Positions 9,242 through 18,757 of a stretch of DNA of 44,747 bases are shown here, piece by piece; position 1 is the first letter of the stretch; each line of letters opens with the position of its first letter. Origin of the DNA: Candidatus Blautia excrementigallinarum (lineage in GTDB: Bacteria; Bacillota; Clostridia; Lachnospirales; Lachnospiraceae); contig DWXL01000008.1 of NCBI GenBank assembly GCA_019119235.1, positions 1-44,747 on the forward strand, written 5' to 3'. The position numbers and the translations under genes were made by a program. Under the pieces are notes generated by a model. The model was not told where the DNA came from and did not search any database. It was given only the letters and a program-made list of their open reading frames with translations.

Positions 9242-10180
9242 TCAGTAAAGATAATTCCTGTTTACATAGCCGTTCTTATTCAGTTTCGGAGAGTATACAT
9301 ACCAGTAACCGTTATCGCTGGAATCGATCACCTGTACCGTATCTCCGGTATAAAGTTCTCCGATCTCATTGCGGGAATCATAGGCCTTCGCTGTCCGCAG
9401 CGCCAGGTAGCCTTTGCTCACGCTCACCGTATAGGTAGGATAGGACGGCCCTCCTGAAAGATACTCTCTGTTGACATAACCGTTTCTGTCATGCTTGGGG
9501 GAATACACATACCAGTATGTACTGTCACTGGTATCAATAAGCTGCACAACGTCTCCTGTGTACAGTTCCCCGATCTCATTGGCGGAATCATAGGCCTTCG
9601 CTGTCCGCAGCGCCAGATAGCCGCTGCTCACACTGACAGTCCTGACGTCTCCGGAAAGAGTGGGCGCAATCAGATAATCTCTGTTCACATAGCCGCATCT
9701 CCCATGCTTCGGGGAATATACATACCAGTAAGTACCGTCGCTGGTATCCGTCACCTGAACGGTATCCCCTGTATACAGTTCGCCGATCTCGTTGCGGGAA
9801 TCATAGGCTTTCGCCGTACGCAGCGCCAGATAACCTTTGCTCACGCTCACCGTCCAGGTATTGGACGCGCCCACAAGATAATTCCTGTTTACATAGCCGG
9901 ATTTCCCGTACTTCGGCGAGTATACGTACCAGTAAGTGGAATCGCTGGTATCCGTTACGTCTACCGTATCTCCGGTGTAAAGCTCTCCGATCTCGTTGCG
10001 GGAATCGTAAGCCTTCGCCGTCCGCAGAGCCAGATAACCCTTATCCACGACTACGGTATAGGTACTGGCCGCGTAGCTGTCCTTCGCCGTAACCGGCAGG
10101 GAAAGAACAAATACAAAGACAAGCAGCGCCGCCCACTTCAGAAGAGAAAATCCGTTCTGTCCTTCCATTTTCTTTTTCAT
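9242..10180 (-). CDS. Secreted protein with four bacterial SH3-like (SH3_3) repeats and no catalytic domain
   Basis: Signal peptide then four near-identical units each containing GYLALRTAKAYDS-NEIGELYTGD-V...YWYVYSPK...GYVNR-YL; start at ATG 10180 with GGAGG. Confidence 0.9.
   Translation of the reverse strand: MKKKMEGQNGFSLLKWAALLVFVFVLSLPVTAKDSYAASTYTVVVDKGYLALRTAKAYDSRNEIGELYTGDTVDVTDTSDSTYWYVYSPKYGKSGYVNRNYLVGASNTWTVSVSKGYLALRTAKAYDSRNEIGELYTGDTVQVTDTSDGTYWYVYSPKHGRCGYVNRDYLIAPTLSGDVRTVSVSSGYLALRTAKAYDSANEIGELYTGDVVQLIDTSDSTYWYVYSPKHDRNGYVNREYLSGGPSYPTYTVSVSKGYLALRTAKAYDSRNEIGELYTGDTVQVIDSSDNGYWYVYSPKLNKNGYVNRNYLY
9245..10060 (-). repeat. Four tandem SH3-module coding repeats (about 204-213 bp each)
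   Basis: GYLALRTAKAYDS occurs at residues 61, 129, 200 and 270 of the 325-aa ORF; spacing 68, 71, 70 aa with strong nucleotide conservation. Confidence 0.93.
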
Positions 10181-10260
10181 AGTGAAAACCTCCTTTACTT
10201 TAAAATATTTGCCGCACATCCGCCTTCCCCCTGCGGCTGCGCTTAACCCCCTGTAATTAT

Positions 10261-11337
10261 TTAACTGTTATAAAAGTCATAGATCTGGCGGCTGAGAGAT
10301 GCGATGGTACTCTGAGCTGATCCCGCCTCGGTCAGATTCTCCGACATAAATACAATGATCAGTTCATTGGACACATTATAGATGATCCCCGCGTCGTTCT
10401 CCACATCTCCAAGTTCTCCCGTCTTATTCGCCACGCTGACGCCCGCCGGCATCTGCGCGGGAATCTTGTTCCGCCTGGTCTGTGCCGCCAGAAGCTGGAA
10501 TTCTGCCGATGCGACGGAGTCTCCCTCCCTGTGCCCCTGGTAGACACGTTTCAGGAAGTTTCCGCAGTCCATAACAGAAGTGTAATTATCGTCAAATTCA
10601 TTGCTGTGCAGAAGAAGCCTTCCCATGTGGGTGTCATTGTATCCGTTAGCCATACAGTATTCATTGACCACGCTCATTCCGGCGTTCCCGTCTCCGCTGC
10701 CCAGATAGGATGTAAGCGTATTGGCGGCGTCGTTATCGCTGACCGTGATCATGGAATACAGGTTGGAATCTACGCTGTCCTGCCCGTACTGGGAGATCAG
10801 AAGATCATAATTCTCATAGACAGCTCCCATGATATAAAGCTTGATCAGGCTGGCAGCCTGCATCTGGTGCGAGTTGACGCTTCCCTCTGTGTTACCTGAT
10901 ATATTGCAGATATACGCGGACCAGCTCCCATTAGCTGACGGAAACGCCAGGCTGGACAGAAGTCCCTGCATCCGCTCATCGGTTACCGGTTCTGAACTCT
11001 GCTGCCCGAATACGCTGCCTTCCTCCGACGGAGGCGAAAGCGTTCCCGCTTCCCCGCCAGTCTCTTCCCCGCTGCTCACATCCGGCGCCGGTGAAACACT
11101 GACCGTTGGCGCCGGCTCTGCCGTGTCTGCCTCAGGCGACTGCGGCGCGGGGCCGAACACTTCGCCTGTTCCGCCGGTCTCCTCCTCCGCTTTCTCCTCC
11201 GGTGTGGGAGTCACGCCGGCGTCTACCACCTTCACATCTGCTTCCTCCTGTTTCCCGGGGACGCATCCGCCCTGAGCCAGAAGCAGCAATATACTTAGAC
11301 CGAAAATACCTGCCTTTTTTAATGATGATCTGCACAT
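10261..11337 (-). CDS. Class A beta-lactamase-like serine hydrolase lipoprotein
   Basis: Lipobox LLAQGGC; P/S/T/E-rich linker; SxxK = ASLIK, SDN = SDNDAAN, KTG = NKTGELG. Confidence 0.85.
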   Translation of the reverse strand: MCRSSLKKAGIFGLSILLLLAQGGCVPGKQEEADVKVVDAGVTPTPEEKAEEETGGTGEVFGPAPQSPEADTAEPAPTVSVSPAPDVSSGEETGGEAGTLSPPSEEGSVFGQQSSEPVTDERMQGLLSSLAFPSANGSWSAYICNISGNTEGSVNSHQMQAASLIKLYIMGAVYENYDLLISQYGQDSVDSNLYSMITVSDNDAANTLTSYLGSGDGNAGMSVVNEYCMANGYNDTHMGRLLLHSNEFDDNYTSVMDCGNFLKRVYQGHREGDSVASAEFQLLAAQTRRNKIPAQMPAGVSVANKTGELGDVENDAGIIYNVSNELIIVFMSENLTEAGSAQSTIASLSRQIYDFYNS

Positions 11338-11506
11338 AATGGTTATTATTCCTTTTCTGAATGTAGCGTTAGTATACAATATTTGTTAATATTATAAATT
11401 TATTTCACAGCCCCTGCAAGTATTTTCACTTTTCAAATTCTTTATTTTAGATTATCATATAGAATGTACCAATTTGTAAAATACAGATTCCGAGGGAGGA
11501 ACATCA

Positions 11507-12538
11507 ATGCAAAAATATTTATACATATTTCTTTTTATCCTTCTGCTCCCGCTTAATGCCTTCTGCGTATCCGCCGGCGAACAGAACACATACGAAAGCG
11601 AAAAAGGCCAGGCTGTGATCGGGCCTCCTGATTCCGAAACCGGTGCGGATGAAAACGGCGACGCTGAGGCCGGTTCCTCCGGCGTGGACTGGGAAGCCGC
11701 CAACACAGCCGCTTCTCCCGCCGGGAACGGCGGCTTTACAGTGGTCATCGATCCCGGGCATCAGGGCTCCTGGGTAGATATGAGCGCTCAGGAACCCATG
11801 GCTCCCGGCTCGTCCCAGACCAAAGCCAAGGCCACTTCCGGCACCCAGGGTTTATATTCCGGCGTACCGGAATATGAGGTCAACCTTCAGGTCGCCCTTG
11901 TACTTCAGGATGAATTAAACGCCAGAGGCTACAGAGTCATAATGACCAGGACGGATAACGATACCGCTATCAGCAACAAAGAACGGGCAGAACTGGCAAC
12001 ATCCGAAAAAGCGGATATCACCGTACGGATCCACGCCAACGGCTCCGACGACACATCCGCCTCCGGAACGCTTACCATGGCTCCAACCTCTGCCAATACT
12101 TATCTGGATGCTGATATAATTGAAAAAAGCGGCACTCTGGCTTCCTGTATCGTCAACCATTTCAGCACTGCCACAGGGCTCAAAAATCTCGGCGTTATCT
12201 CCGCTGACGATATGACCGGCACCAACTGGAGCACTGTTCCGGTAGCCATTCTGGAAATGGGATTTATGAGTAATCAGAATGACGATCTTTATATCACGAA
12301 CACAGCCAACCATGCTGTCATGGCCCAGAGCATCGCAGACGGGATCGACGAATATTTCAGTATCGTAGAGCCTCAGGCTGTTGCCGCCATGGCGCTGGAG
12401 GCCGAAAAAGAAGAAGCAGAAAAAACCGGAGACACGGAGACGGAAGAGGAAGAGAAAACAACCTCTCAGGAAGCCTCTGATAAAAAGAATGCGGAACAGC
12501 CGTCCAGACCTGCCGTTCCCCCGACTCCCGCCCCGTAA
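11507..12538 (+). CDS. N-acetylmuramoyl-L-alanine amidase (Amidase_3)
   Basis: Signal peptide; VVIDPGHQGSW, PEYEVNLQVALVLQDELNARGYRVIMTRT, ITVRIHANGS, ILEMGFMSNQNDD Zn-amidase motifs; charged Glu/Lys-rich C-terminal tail. Confidence 0.93.
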   Translation: MQKYLYIFLFILLLPLNAFCVSAGEQNTYESEKGQAVIGPPDSETGADENGDAEAGSSGVDWEAANTAASPAGNGGFTVVIDPGHQGSWVDMSAQEPMAPGSSQTKAKATSGTQGLYSGVPEYEVNLQVALVLQDELNARGYRVIMTRTDNDTAISNKERAELATSEKADITVRIHANGSDDTSASGTLTMAPTSANTYLDADIIEKSGTLASCIVNHFSTATGLKNLGVISADDMTGTNWSTVPVAILEMGFMSNQNDDLYITNTANHAVMAQSIADGIDEYFSIVEPQAVAAMALEAEKEEAEKTGDTETEEEEKTTSQEASDKKNAEQPSRPAVPPTPAP

Positions 12539-12553
12539 ACAATCAGGTACAAA

Positions 12554-12592
12554 AAGAGCAGTAGGCCGGCTCATCCCCGATATACTGCTCTT
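12554..12592. terminator. Bidirectional terminator between the amidase (+) and yerC-like (-)
   Basis: AAGAGCAGTA-(19)-TACTGCTCTT, flanked by A-rich/T-rich tracts, in the convergent gap. Confidence 0.7.
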
Positions 12593-12608
12593 CTATTCTA
12601 TAGACAGA

Positions 12609-12932
12609 TTATTCTGTTTCTTTGTTATTGTTCTCTGCAGCTTCTTTCTCCCGCAGTCTTGAAAACACCATCTCATATCCGTCATTCCCGTAATTAAGAG
12701 AACGGTTCACTCTGCTTATCGTAGCTGTGGACGCCCCTGTTTTCTCAGAAATATCCAGATATGTACGCTTATCGGTAAGCATCTTCGCAACCTCGAAACG
12801 CTGGGACAGAGAAAGAAGTTCGTTGATGGTACACACATCCTCAAAAAATGTATAACATTCTTCCCTATTTTTCAGGCAGAGAATTGCATCAAATAGATGA
12901 TCCACCTCTTCTGTTCTGATTTTCTTGCCCAT
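12609..12932 (-). CDS. YerC/YecD-type TrpR-like transcriptional regulator
   Basis: 107 aa; ELLSLSQRFEVAKMLTDKRTYLDISEKTGASTATISRVNRSLNYGNDGY, characteristic of the YerC family. Confidence 0.88.
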   Translation of the reverse strand: MGKKIRTEEVDHLFDAILCLKNREECYTFFEDVCTINELLSLSQRFEVAKMLTDKRTYLDISEKTGASTATISRVNRSLNYGNDGYEMVFSRLREKEAAENNNKETE

Positions 12933-13072
12933 AATGTCAGCTCCTTTATTTTATTTCACTTTTAACATTTTAACACTTTAACACACGATAAGCAAGTTCT
13001 TTTTTACTTCACAGAGTTACAGCGGGTTGCCTGTACTTTCTTTAGCGTCAGTGTACAATACACTCTTTGCAG

Positions 13073-13101
13073 TTGAATTTATGCAAAAAATGAAGTATAC
13101 T
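13073..13101 (+). promoter_or_regulatory. Candidate sigma-A promoter of rarA
   Basis: TTGAAT-17 bp-TATACT, about 50 bp upstream of the rarA ATG. Confidence 0.65.
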
Positions 13102-13152
13102 GAGAAATAGAACAAATGTACGATTACAGAGATTCAGAACGGAGCTATTATT

Positions 13153-14472
13153 ATGGACTTATTCGAATACGCGAAAACCAAAACCCTGGACAGGGAATCC
13201 CCTCTTGCATCCAGAATGCGCCCTTCCACTCTGGATGAAGTCGTGGGGCAGGAACATATTGTGGGCAAAGACAAACTGCTGTACCGCGCTATCAAAGCCG
13301 ACAAACTTACTTCTGTAATTTTCTACGGCCCTCCCGGGACCGGGAAGACCACCCTCGCCAGGGTGATCGCCAATACCACCAGCGCCAGTTTCACCCAGAT
13401 CAACGCCACCTCCGCCGGCAAGAAAGATATGGAAGCTGTGGTCAAAGAAGCGCAGGATACGCTGGGTATGTATGGGCGCAAGACGATCCTGTTCATCGAT
13501 GAGATCCACCGGTTCAACAAGGGCCAGCAGGACTATCTCCTGCCTTTTGTTGAGGACGGGACCATCATTCTTATCGGCGCCACTACAGAAAATCCGTACT
13601 TCGAAGTAAACAGCGCACTTCTGTCGCGTTCCATCATCTTTGAACTGAAAGCCCTCACCACCGAAAACATCCGCACCCTGATCCTCCGGGCAGTCAACGA
13701 CTGTGAGAAGGGAATGGGCAATTACCGGGCTGTGATAGATGAAGACGCGGTGGAATTTCTCGCGGATATGGCCGGAGGGGACGCCAGGAACGCCCTTAAC
13801 GCCGTAGAACTTGGAGTCCTCACGACTCCCAGAGGAGAGGACGGATATATCCACCTGACCCTGGAGGTCGCCTCCGAATGCATCCAGAAGCGGGCCGTCC
13901 GCTATGACAAAGACGGAGACAATCATTACGACACCATCTCCGCTTTTATCAAGAGCATGAGGGGATCCGATCCCGACGCGGCGGTTTACTATCTCGCCAA
14001 GATGCTTTACGCGGGAGAAGATGTGAAATTCATCGCCCGCAGGATCATGATCCTGGCCTCTGAAGACATCGGGAATGCGGATCCGCAGGCTATCTGCGTG
14101 GCCGTGGCGGCCGCCCAGGCGGTAGAACGTGTGGGAATGCCGGAGTCGCAGATCATTCTGTCCCAGGCCGCGGCTTATATGGCCTGCGCGCCCAAGAGCA
14201 ACTCTGCGGTAAACGCCATCGCCGCCGCCATGAACTCCGTCCGCAATATCCGGACTACTGTCCCTGCTCATCTGCAGGACGCCCATTACGGAGGCCATGA
14301 GAAGCTTGGGCGCGGGATCGGTTATAAATACGCCCACGATTATCCCAATCATTATGTGGAACAGCAGTATCTTCCCTCAGAGATCCTGGGCACCCGTTTC
14401 TATGAGCTGAGCGATATGGGATATGAAAAAGAACTGAAAAACCATATGAAAAAAATAAAGGGAGAATCCTAG
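13153..14472 (+). CDS. rarA: Replication-associated recombination protein A (AAA+ ATPase, RarA/MgsA)
   Basis: LASRMRPSTLDEVVGQEHIVG, GPPGTGKTT, FIDEIHRFNKGQQD, KSNSAVNAI, DAHYGGHEKLGRGIGYKYAHDYPNHYVEQQYLP. Confidence 0.96.
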   Translation: MDLFEYAKTKTLDRESPLASRMRPSTLDEVVGQEHIVGKDKLLYRAIKADKLTSVIFYGPPGTGKTTLARVIANTTSASFTQINATSAGKKDMEAVVKEAQDTLGMYGRKTILFIDEIHRFNKGQQDYLLPFVEDGTIILIGATTENPYFEVNSALLSRSIIFELKALTTENIRTLILRAVNDCEKGMGNYRAVIDEDAVEFLADMAGGDARNALNAVELGVLTTPRGEDGYIHLTLEVASECIQKRAVRYDKDGDNHYDTISAFIKSMRGSDPDAAVYYLAKMLYAGEDVKFIARRIMILASEDIGNADPQAICVAVAAAQAVERVGMPESQIILSQAAAYMACAPKSNSAVNAIAAAMNSVRNIRTTVPAHLQDAHYGGHEKLGRGIGYKYAHDYPNHYVEQQYLPSEILGTRFYELSDMGYEKELKNHMKKIKGES

Positions 14473-14484
14473 ATCAATTCTCCC
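14460..14484 (-). terminator. Terminator hairpin containing both convergent stop codons (DUF4364 and rarA)
   Basis: GGGAGAAT-(9)-ATTCTCCC; on the minus strand followed by TTTATTTTTTT. Confidence 0.7.
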
Positions 14485-14981
14485 ATGATAGCTGTATAAA
14501 TGTCCGGGCTTTTCTTCGGCCAGTTCCGGCAGATAGCCCGGGCAGCTTCCAGATTCGGCGCGTTCAGCGTCAGATCCAGTATTGTGGTATCCTTTTCTAT
14601 ATACTGGCAGCGGACCGCATATCCCCCCTGCGGCGTTGTAAAATAATCAGCCGGAGTCTGGATTCTTTTTTCCACCTGCACTCCCCTGTCCGCAAGAAAC
14701 TCGTCTATCTCTTTTTTTATTTCCGCAGACAGATCTTTTTCAAAATAATAAAAAGTCCTGCTTCCTTCTTCCGTGATCTCATAATGAGAACTGTTGGAAA
14801 CTGTACGTTTTTTCAGAAGCCCTGTTTCTACCAGTTCAGAAAGTACCTGCTGCAGATGAAAATAATCCGTATACTCTCTGTCCAGCACGAATTCCGAAAT
14901 CTGGGAATTCGTAAGTTCCTCCTTCGACTGCTGCGCCATATACAGAACGATCAGTTTATAAAGAGTAAACACATCTGCCAT
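14469..14981 (-). CDS. DUF4364 family protein
   Basis: MADVFTLYKLIVLYMAQQSKEELTNSQISEFVLDREYTDYFHLQQVLSELVETGLL... (wHTH-like); start at ATG 14981. Confidence 0.85.
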   Translation of the reverse strand: MADVFTLYKLIVLYMAQQSKEELTNSQISEFVLDREYTDYFHLQQVLSELVETGLLKKRTVSNSSHYEITEEGSRTFYYFEKDLSAEIKKEIDEFLADRGVQVEKRIQTPADYFTTPQGGYAVRCQYIEKDTTILDLTLNAPNLEAARAICRNWPKKSPDIYTAIMGELI

Positions 14982-15934
14982 TATTCTGCCCCTTTCTCTT
15001 TGACATAAAGTCTTCCCTGATATCTCCCCTCCTCCTTCATACGGTGATGAAGAAGATTCAGCACTTCTCTTTTCCTCGACGCCCACAAAGGCGCTATGAG
15101 AAGTTCTTTCGGCCCGTCCCCGGTGATACGGTGGATCACAATGTCCGGATTCAGATGTTCCAGACAGCCGATCAGAATATCCAGATATTCTTCCCGTTCA
15201 TATACCCTGAATTTGCCTGCAAGATAATCATATGCAAGATCCGTTCCTTTTAGAACATGAAGAAGCTGGAGTTTGATCCCCTGCACCTTTTTTCTGTTCA
15301 GATATTCCATGGTGGCCAGGATATCTCTTTCCTTCTCCCCCGGAAGCCCCAGTATGGTGTGCACGATCACTTCTATTCCCCGCGCCCGAAGATTTTCCAC
15401 AGCCGCATCGAAACAGGAAAGGGGATATCCCCTTCTGATATACCGGGCTGTTTCTTCGTGGATCGTCTGCAGTCCAAGTTCCACCCATACCGGTTTCCGC
15501 CTGTTCAGGCTTTCCAGCAGGTTCAGCACGTCTTCTCCAAGGCAGTCCGGACGCGTACCTATGGAGATGGCGCAGATCTTCGGATGTTCGATCGCCTCTG
15601 TAAAAATCTTTTCCAGATATTCCACCGGCGCGTAGGTATTGGTATAAGCCTGAAAATAGGCGATGAATTTCCGGATCGGTCTTTTTTCAGAAAGGATCCT
15701 GATTTGATACTCAATCTGTTCTGTAATGGAAAGAGCCGCGTCCGCGGCAAAATCTCCGCTCCCGCCTGCGCTGCAGAAAATACATCCTCCTGTCCCCAGC
15801 GTGCCGTCCCGGTTAGGACAGGACATTCCGCCGTTCAGCGTCACCTTATAAACCTTTTCGCCAAAACGCTCTCTGAGCATATAGTCCAGAGAGCGGTAAG
15901 GTTTTCCATTCCAGTTTTTCTGCGGTATTTCCAT
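14981..15934 (-). CDS. TIGR01212 family radical SAM protein
   Basis: KVTLNGGMSCPNRDGTLGTGGCIFCSAGGSGDF, CxxxxxxxxxCxxC-type radical SAM cluster; VHTILGLPGE. Confidence 0.93.
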   Translation of the reverse strand: MEIPQKNWNGKPYRSLDYMLRERFGEKVYKVTLNGGMSCPNRDGTLGTGGCIFCSAGGSGDFAADAALSITEQIEYQIRILSEKRPIRKFIAYFQAYTNTYAPVEYLEKIFTEAIEHPKICAISIGTRPDCLGEDVLNLLESLNRRKPVWVELGLQTIHEETARYIRRGYPLSCFDAAVENLRARGIEVIVHTILGLPGEKERDILATMEYLNRKKVQGIKLQLLHVLKGTDLAYDYLAGKFRVYEREEYLDILIGCLEHLNPDIVIHRITGDGPKELLIAPLWASRKREVLNLLHHRMKEEGRYQGRLYVKEKGAE

Positions 15935-16596
15935 CAGGATCTGCCTCCGTCAGCATCTACCTCGCTGTTTTCCGGTATATATTTATCAAAAATCTTCACC
16001 AGGAAAAACGAGTTCAGATACGCGATCACCGCCATCCCGAACAGAAGAAGCAGAAGGATCAGAGTCATCTGCATCTGAAGGGACGGAAAAAAAAAGATCA
16101 GCAGCGGAAGCGCGCAGATAATCAGCATGATGATCGTATACGGCAGATGGCGGATCGCCATCAGGACCGCGTTGGTGAAAGTGTTCTTCACAGAATTATA
16201 GAACTTGGCCAGGATCGGATACAGATACAGGAGGATCATCGCATATACAAGCGTAAACACCGCGAAGATCACCGACATGATCTGCGACATGGGTTCTCCC
16301 ATCGCCTTTACAATATTGGTGTCCAGATAAAGAAGAACAGCCGCAGCGACCATGATCAGATGAATGATCGTAGCCTGTCTGAAATTCTGTTTAAATGATT
16401 TGAAGAAACTTTTGAAGATATAAGATTCTTCATTCCGCACCATTTTCAGAGTCACATAGTAGAGCGCCGTAATGGAAGCTCCCGCTGTGACAATGGGAAT
16501 ACAGCATGCCAGGCAGACCAGGTTCAGAAGACACAGGTCCGCCACTTTTCCCATAAATACAAAGAATTTATTGTCCATACTGAAAAAGCGGTTCAT
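15934..16596 (-). CDS. YesL/DUF624 family membrane protein
   Basis: MNRFFSMDNKFFVFMGKVADLCLLNLVCLACCIPIVTAGASITALYYVTLKMVRNEE..., YesL signature. Confidence 0.85.
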   Translation of the reverse strand: MNRFFSMDNKFFVFMGKVADLCLLNLVCLACCIPIVTAGASITALYYVTLKMVRNEESYIFKSFFKSFKQNFRQATIIHLIMVAAAVLLYLDTNIVKAMGEPMSQIMSVIFAVFTLVYAMILLYLYPILAKFYNSVKNTFTNAVLMAIRHLPYTIIMLIICALPLLIFFFPSLQMQMTLILLLLLFGMAVIAYLNSFFLVKIFDKYIPENSEVDADGGRS

Positions 16597-16625
16597 CAAT
16601 ATTCCTCCCGACAAAGTACAGTGTT

Positions 16626-17249
16626 TTACTTATCCAGCATAATCTTCAGCTGTGCTTCAATGGATTCCACACATTTTTCAAATCCCAGCTTGCCGCTGTT
16701 CAGGCACAGATCATAATTGGTGGCGTCATTCCATACGCCGCCGGCAAATTTGCGGTAATAATCTTTTTTCCTCTTGTCATCCTTCAGAAGGAACTTCTCA
16801 ATATCCTCCCTGGAACCGGATATTTTCTTGGAAGCCTGCTCCACACGGAACTCCCATGGAGCATGGATAAACACACGAAGAGTATTGGGACGGTCTTTCA
16901 GCACATAGTTCACACACCGGCCCACGATCACGTAGGATTCTTTTTCCGCCAGGTCTCTGACAATCTTGGCCTGATAGTTAAAGAGATTCTCATCAGAGAT
17001 GAATTCCCTGCTGTCCGGCTGGATCAGGTCTCCCTTATATAATCCGGTCCTGCTGAACAGTGAAGGTTTTACCTTTACTCCGCCCTCTACTTTGCCAAAC
17101 AGGCTGAGATCGATCCCGCTCTCATCGGAAGCCATACGGATGATCTGTTTGTCATAATAGGAAATCCCCATTTTTTTCGCCAGCATTTCTCCCACGGTGC
17201 GCCCTCCGCTTCCATACTGTCTTGCAATTGAAATTACAATATGATCCAT
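16626..17249 (-). CDS. Cytidylate kinase-like family protein
   Basis: MDHIVISIARQYGSGGRTVGEMLAKKMGISYYDKQIIRMAS... characteristic of the cytidylate kinase-like family. Confidence 0.9.
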   Translation of the reverse strand: MDHIVISIARQYGSGGRTVGEMLAKKMGISYYDKQIIRMASDESGIDLSLFGKVEGGVKVKPSLFSRTGLYKGDLIQPDSREFISDENLFNYQAKIVRDLAEKESYVIVGRCVNYVLKDRPNTLRVFIHAPWEFRVEQASKKISGSREDIEKFLLKDDKRKKDYYRKFAGGVWNDATNYDLCLNSGKLGFEKCVESIEAQLKIMLDK

Positions 17250-17272
17250 CTTCTCTCCTCCTCTTGCCTGAT

Positions 17273-17983
17273 TTATTCTCCGAGATAAGCCTTCTGGACA
17301 GATTCGTCGTTCAGAAGATCCTCTGCCTTTCCGCTGAGGGTAATATTACCTGTTTCCAGAACATACGCCCTGTCCGCGATGGATAACGCTTTTTTCGCGT
17401 TCTGCTCCACCAGAAGAACGGTAGTCCCGCCTTCGCTTACTTCTTTGATAATATCAAAAATTTCATTTACAAAAATCGGGGAAAGTCCCATGGACGGTTC
17501 ATCCATAAGAATGATCCTCGGTTTGCTCATCAGCGCACGTCCCATGGCCAGCATCTGCTGCTCGCCGCCGGACAGTGTACCCGCCCGCTGGTTCTTACGT
17601 TCTTCCAGACGGGGGAATCTCTTGTATACGTTTGCCAGGCTCTGGACGATCTCATTCTTATCTTTCCGGGTATATGCTCCCATAAGCAGATTCTCGTATA
17701 CTGTCATATCCGCAAACACACGCCGGCCTTCCGGCACATGGGCCATCCCCATCTCCACGATTTTGTGGGCAGGGATTTTTGTGATATCTTTTCCTTCAAA
17801 AGTAATACTTCCCGCCTTGGATGGAATGATTCCTGTAAGTGTCTGCAGAGTCGTTGTTTTTCCCGCGCCGTTGGCGCCGATCAGGGCAATGACTTCGCCC
17901 TGGTTTACCTCAAAAGATATTCCCTTTAAGGCCTGGATGACTCCATAATATACCTGGAGATCTTTTACTTCAAGCATTGCCAT
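17273..17983 (-). CDS. livF: Branched-chain amino acid ABC transporter ATP-binding protein LivF
   Basis: GANGAGKTTTLQTLTG, LSGGEQQMLAMGRALMSKPRIILMDEPSMGLSPI; LivF-type length and order. Confidence 0.95.
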   Translation of the reverse strand: MAMLEVKDLQVYYGVIQALKGISFEVNQGEVIALIGANGAGKTTTLQTLTGIIPSKAGSITFEGKDITKIPAHKIVEMGMAHVPEGRRVFADMTVYENLLMGAYTRKDKNEIVQSLANVYKRFPRLEERKNQRAGTLSGGEQQMLAMGRALMSKPRIILMDEPSMGLSPIFVNEIFDIIKEVSEGGTTVLLVEQNAKKALSIADRAYVLETGNITLSGKAEDLLNDESVQKAYLGE

Positions 17984-17997
17984 TGTTCCGCTCCTCC

Positions 17998-18756
17998 TTA
18001 TTCTCCCAGATATGCAGTGATGACTGCAGGATCTTTCAGCACGGCCGATGTCTCGCCTTCTGCCAGGACCTGTCCGAAATTCAGCACAGTCAGCCTTTCG
18101 CAGATACCGCCTACCAGTTTCATGTCATGTTCGATCAGAAGAATGGTCATATGGAAATGTTCTCTTACAAAACGTATCGTATCCATCAGTTCCTGGGTCT
18201 CGTTTGGATTCATACCTGCCGCCGGCTCGTCCAGAAGCAGAAGCTTGGGATCCGTGGCAAGGGCGCGGGCGATCTCCAGCTTACGCTGCTTGCCGTAGGG
18301 AAGGTTCCCGGCAAGCTGGTCCGCCTCTTTGTCGAGATCGAATACCTTCAGGATCTCCATGGCTCTTTCGTTCATTTCCTTTTCCACTTTGAAATACTTC
18401 GGCAGACGGAGAATTCCGGTCAGTGTGGAGTAGGGATGATGGTTGTGCAGGCCTACCTTAACGTTATCCAGAACCGGCATATCCTTAAAAAGACGGATAT
18501 TCTGGAAAGTACGGGCAATACCCGCCTTATTGATCTCAATGGTGCTTTTTCCCGTGATATCCTGGCCATCCAGCTTAATGATCCCCTCGTTGGGCTTGTA
18601 TACGCCGGTGAGAAGATTGAATATGGTTGTTTTTCCCGCTCCGTTGGGGCCGATCAGGCCATAGAGCTCGCCTTTTTCAATATTTACATGAAAGCTGTCC
18701 ACCGCCCGAAGACCGCCGAACTGAATGGACAGATGATTTACTTCCAGCATCGCCAT
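17998..18756 (-). CDS. livG: Branched-chain amino acid ABC transporter ATP-binding protein LivG
   Basis: GPNGAGKTTIFNLLTGVY, ARTFQNIRLF, LLLDEPAAGMNPNET. Confidence 0.95.
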   Translation of the reverse strand: MAMLEVNHLSIQFGGLRAVDSFHVNIEKGELYGLIGPNGAGKTTIFNLLTGVYKPNEGIIKLDGQDITGKSTIEINKAGIARTFQNIRLFKDMPVLDNVKVGLHNHHPYSTLTGILRLPKYFKVEKEMNERAMEILKVFDLDKEADQLAGNLPYGKQRKLEIARALATDPKLLLLDEPAAGMNPNETQELMDTIRFVREHFHMTILLIEHDMKLVGGICERLTVLNFGQVLAEGETSAVLKDPAVITAYLGE

Positions 18757-18757
18757 A

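Noticed and set aside
9245-10060. Possible CRISPR or satellite repeat
   Set aside because: Repeat units are in-frame protein modules of about 210 bp without unique spacers.
13159-14352. 397-aa minus-strand ORF opposite rarA
   Set aside because: Shadow ORF; rarA on the plus strand has full AAA+ motifs.
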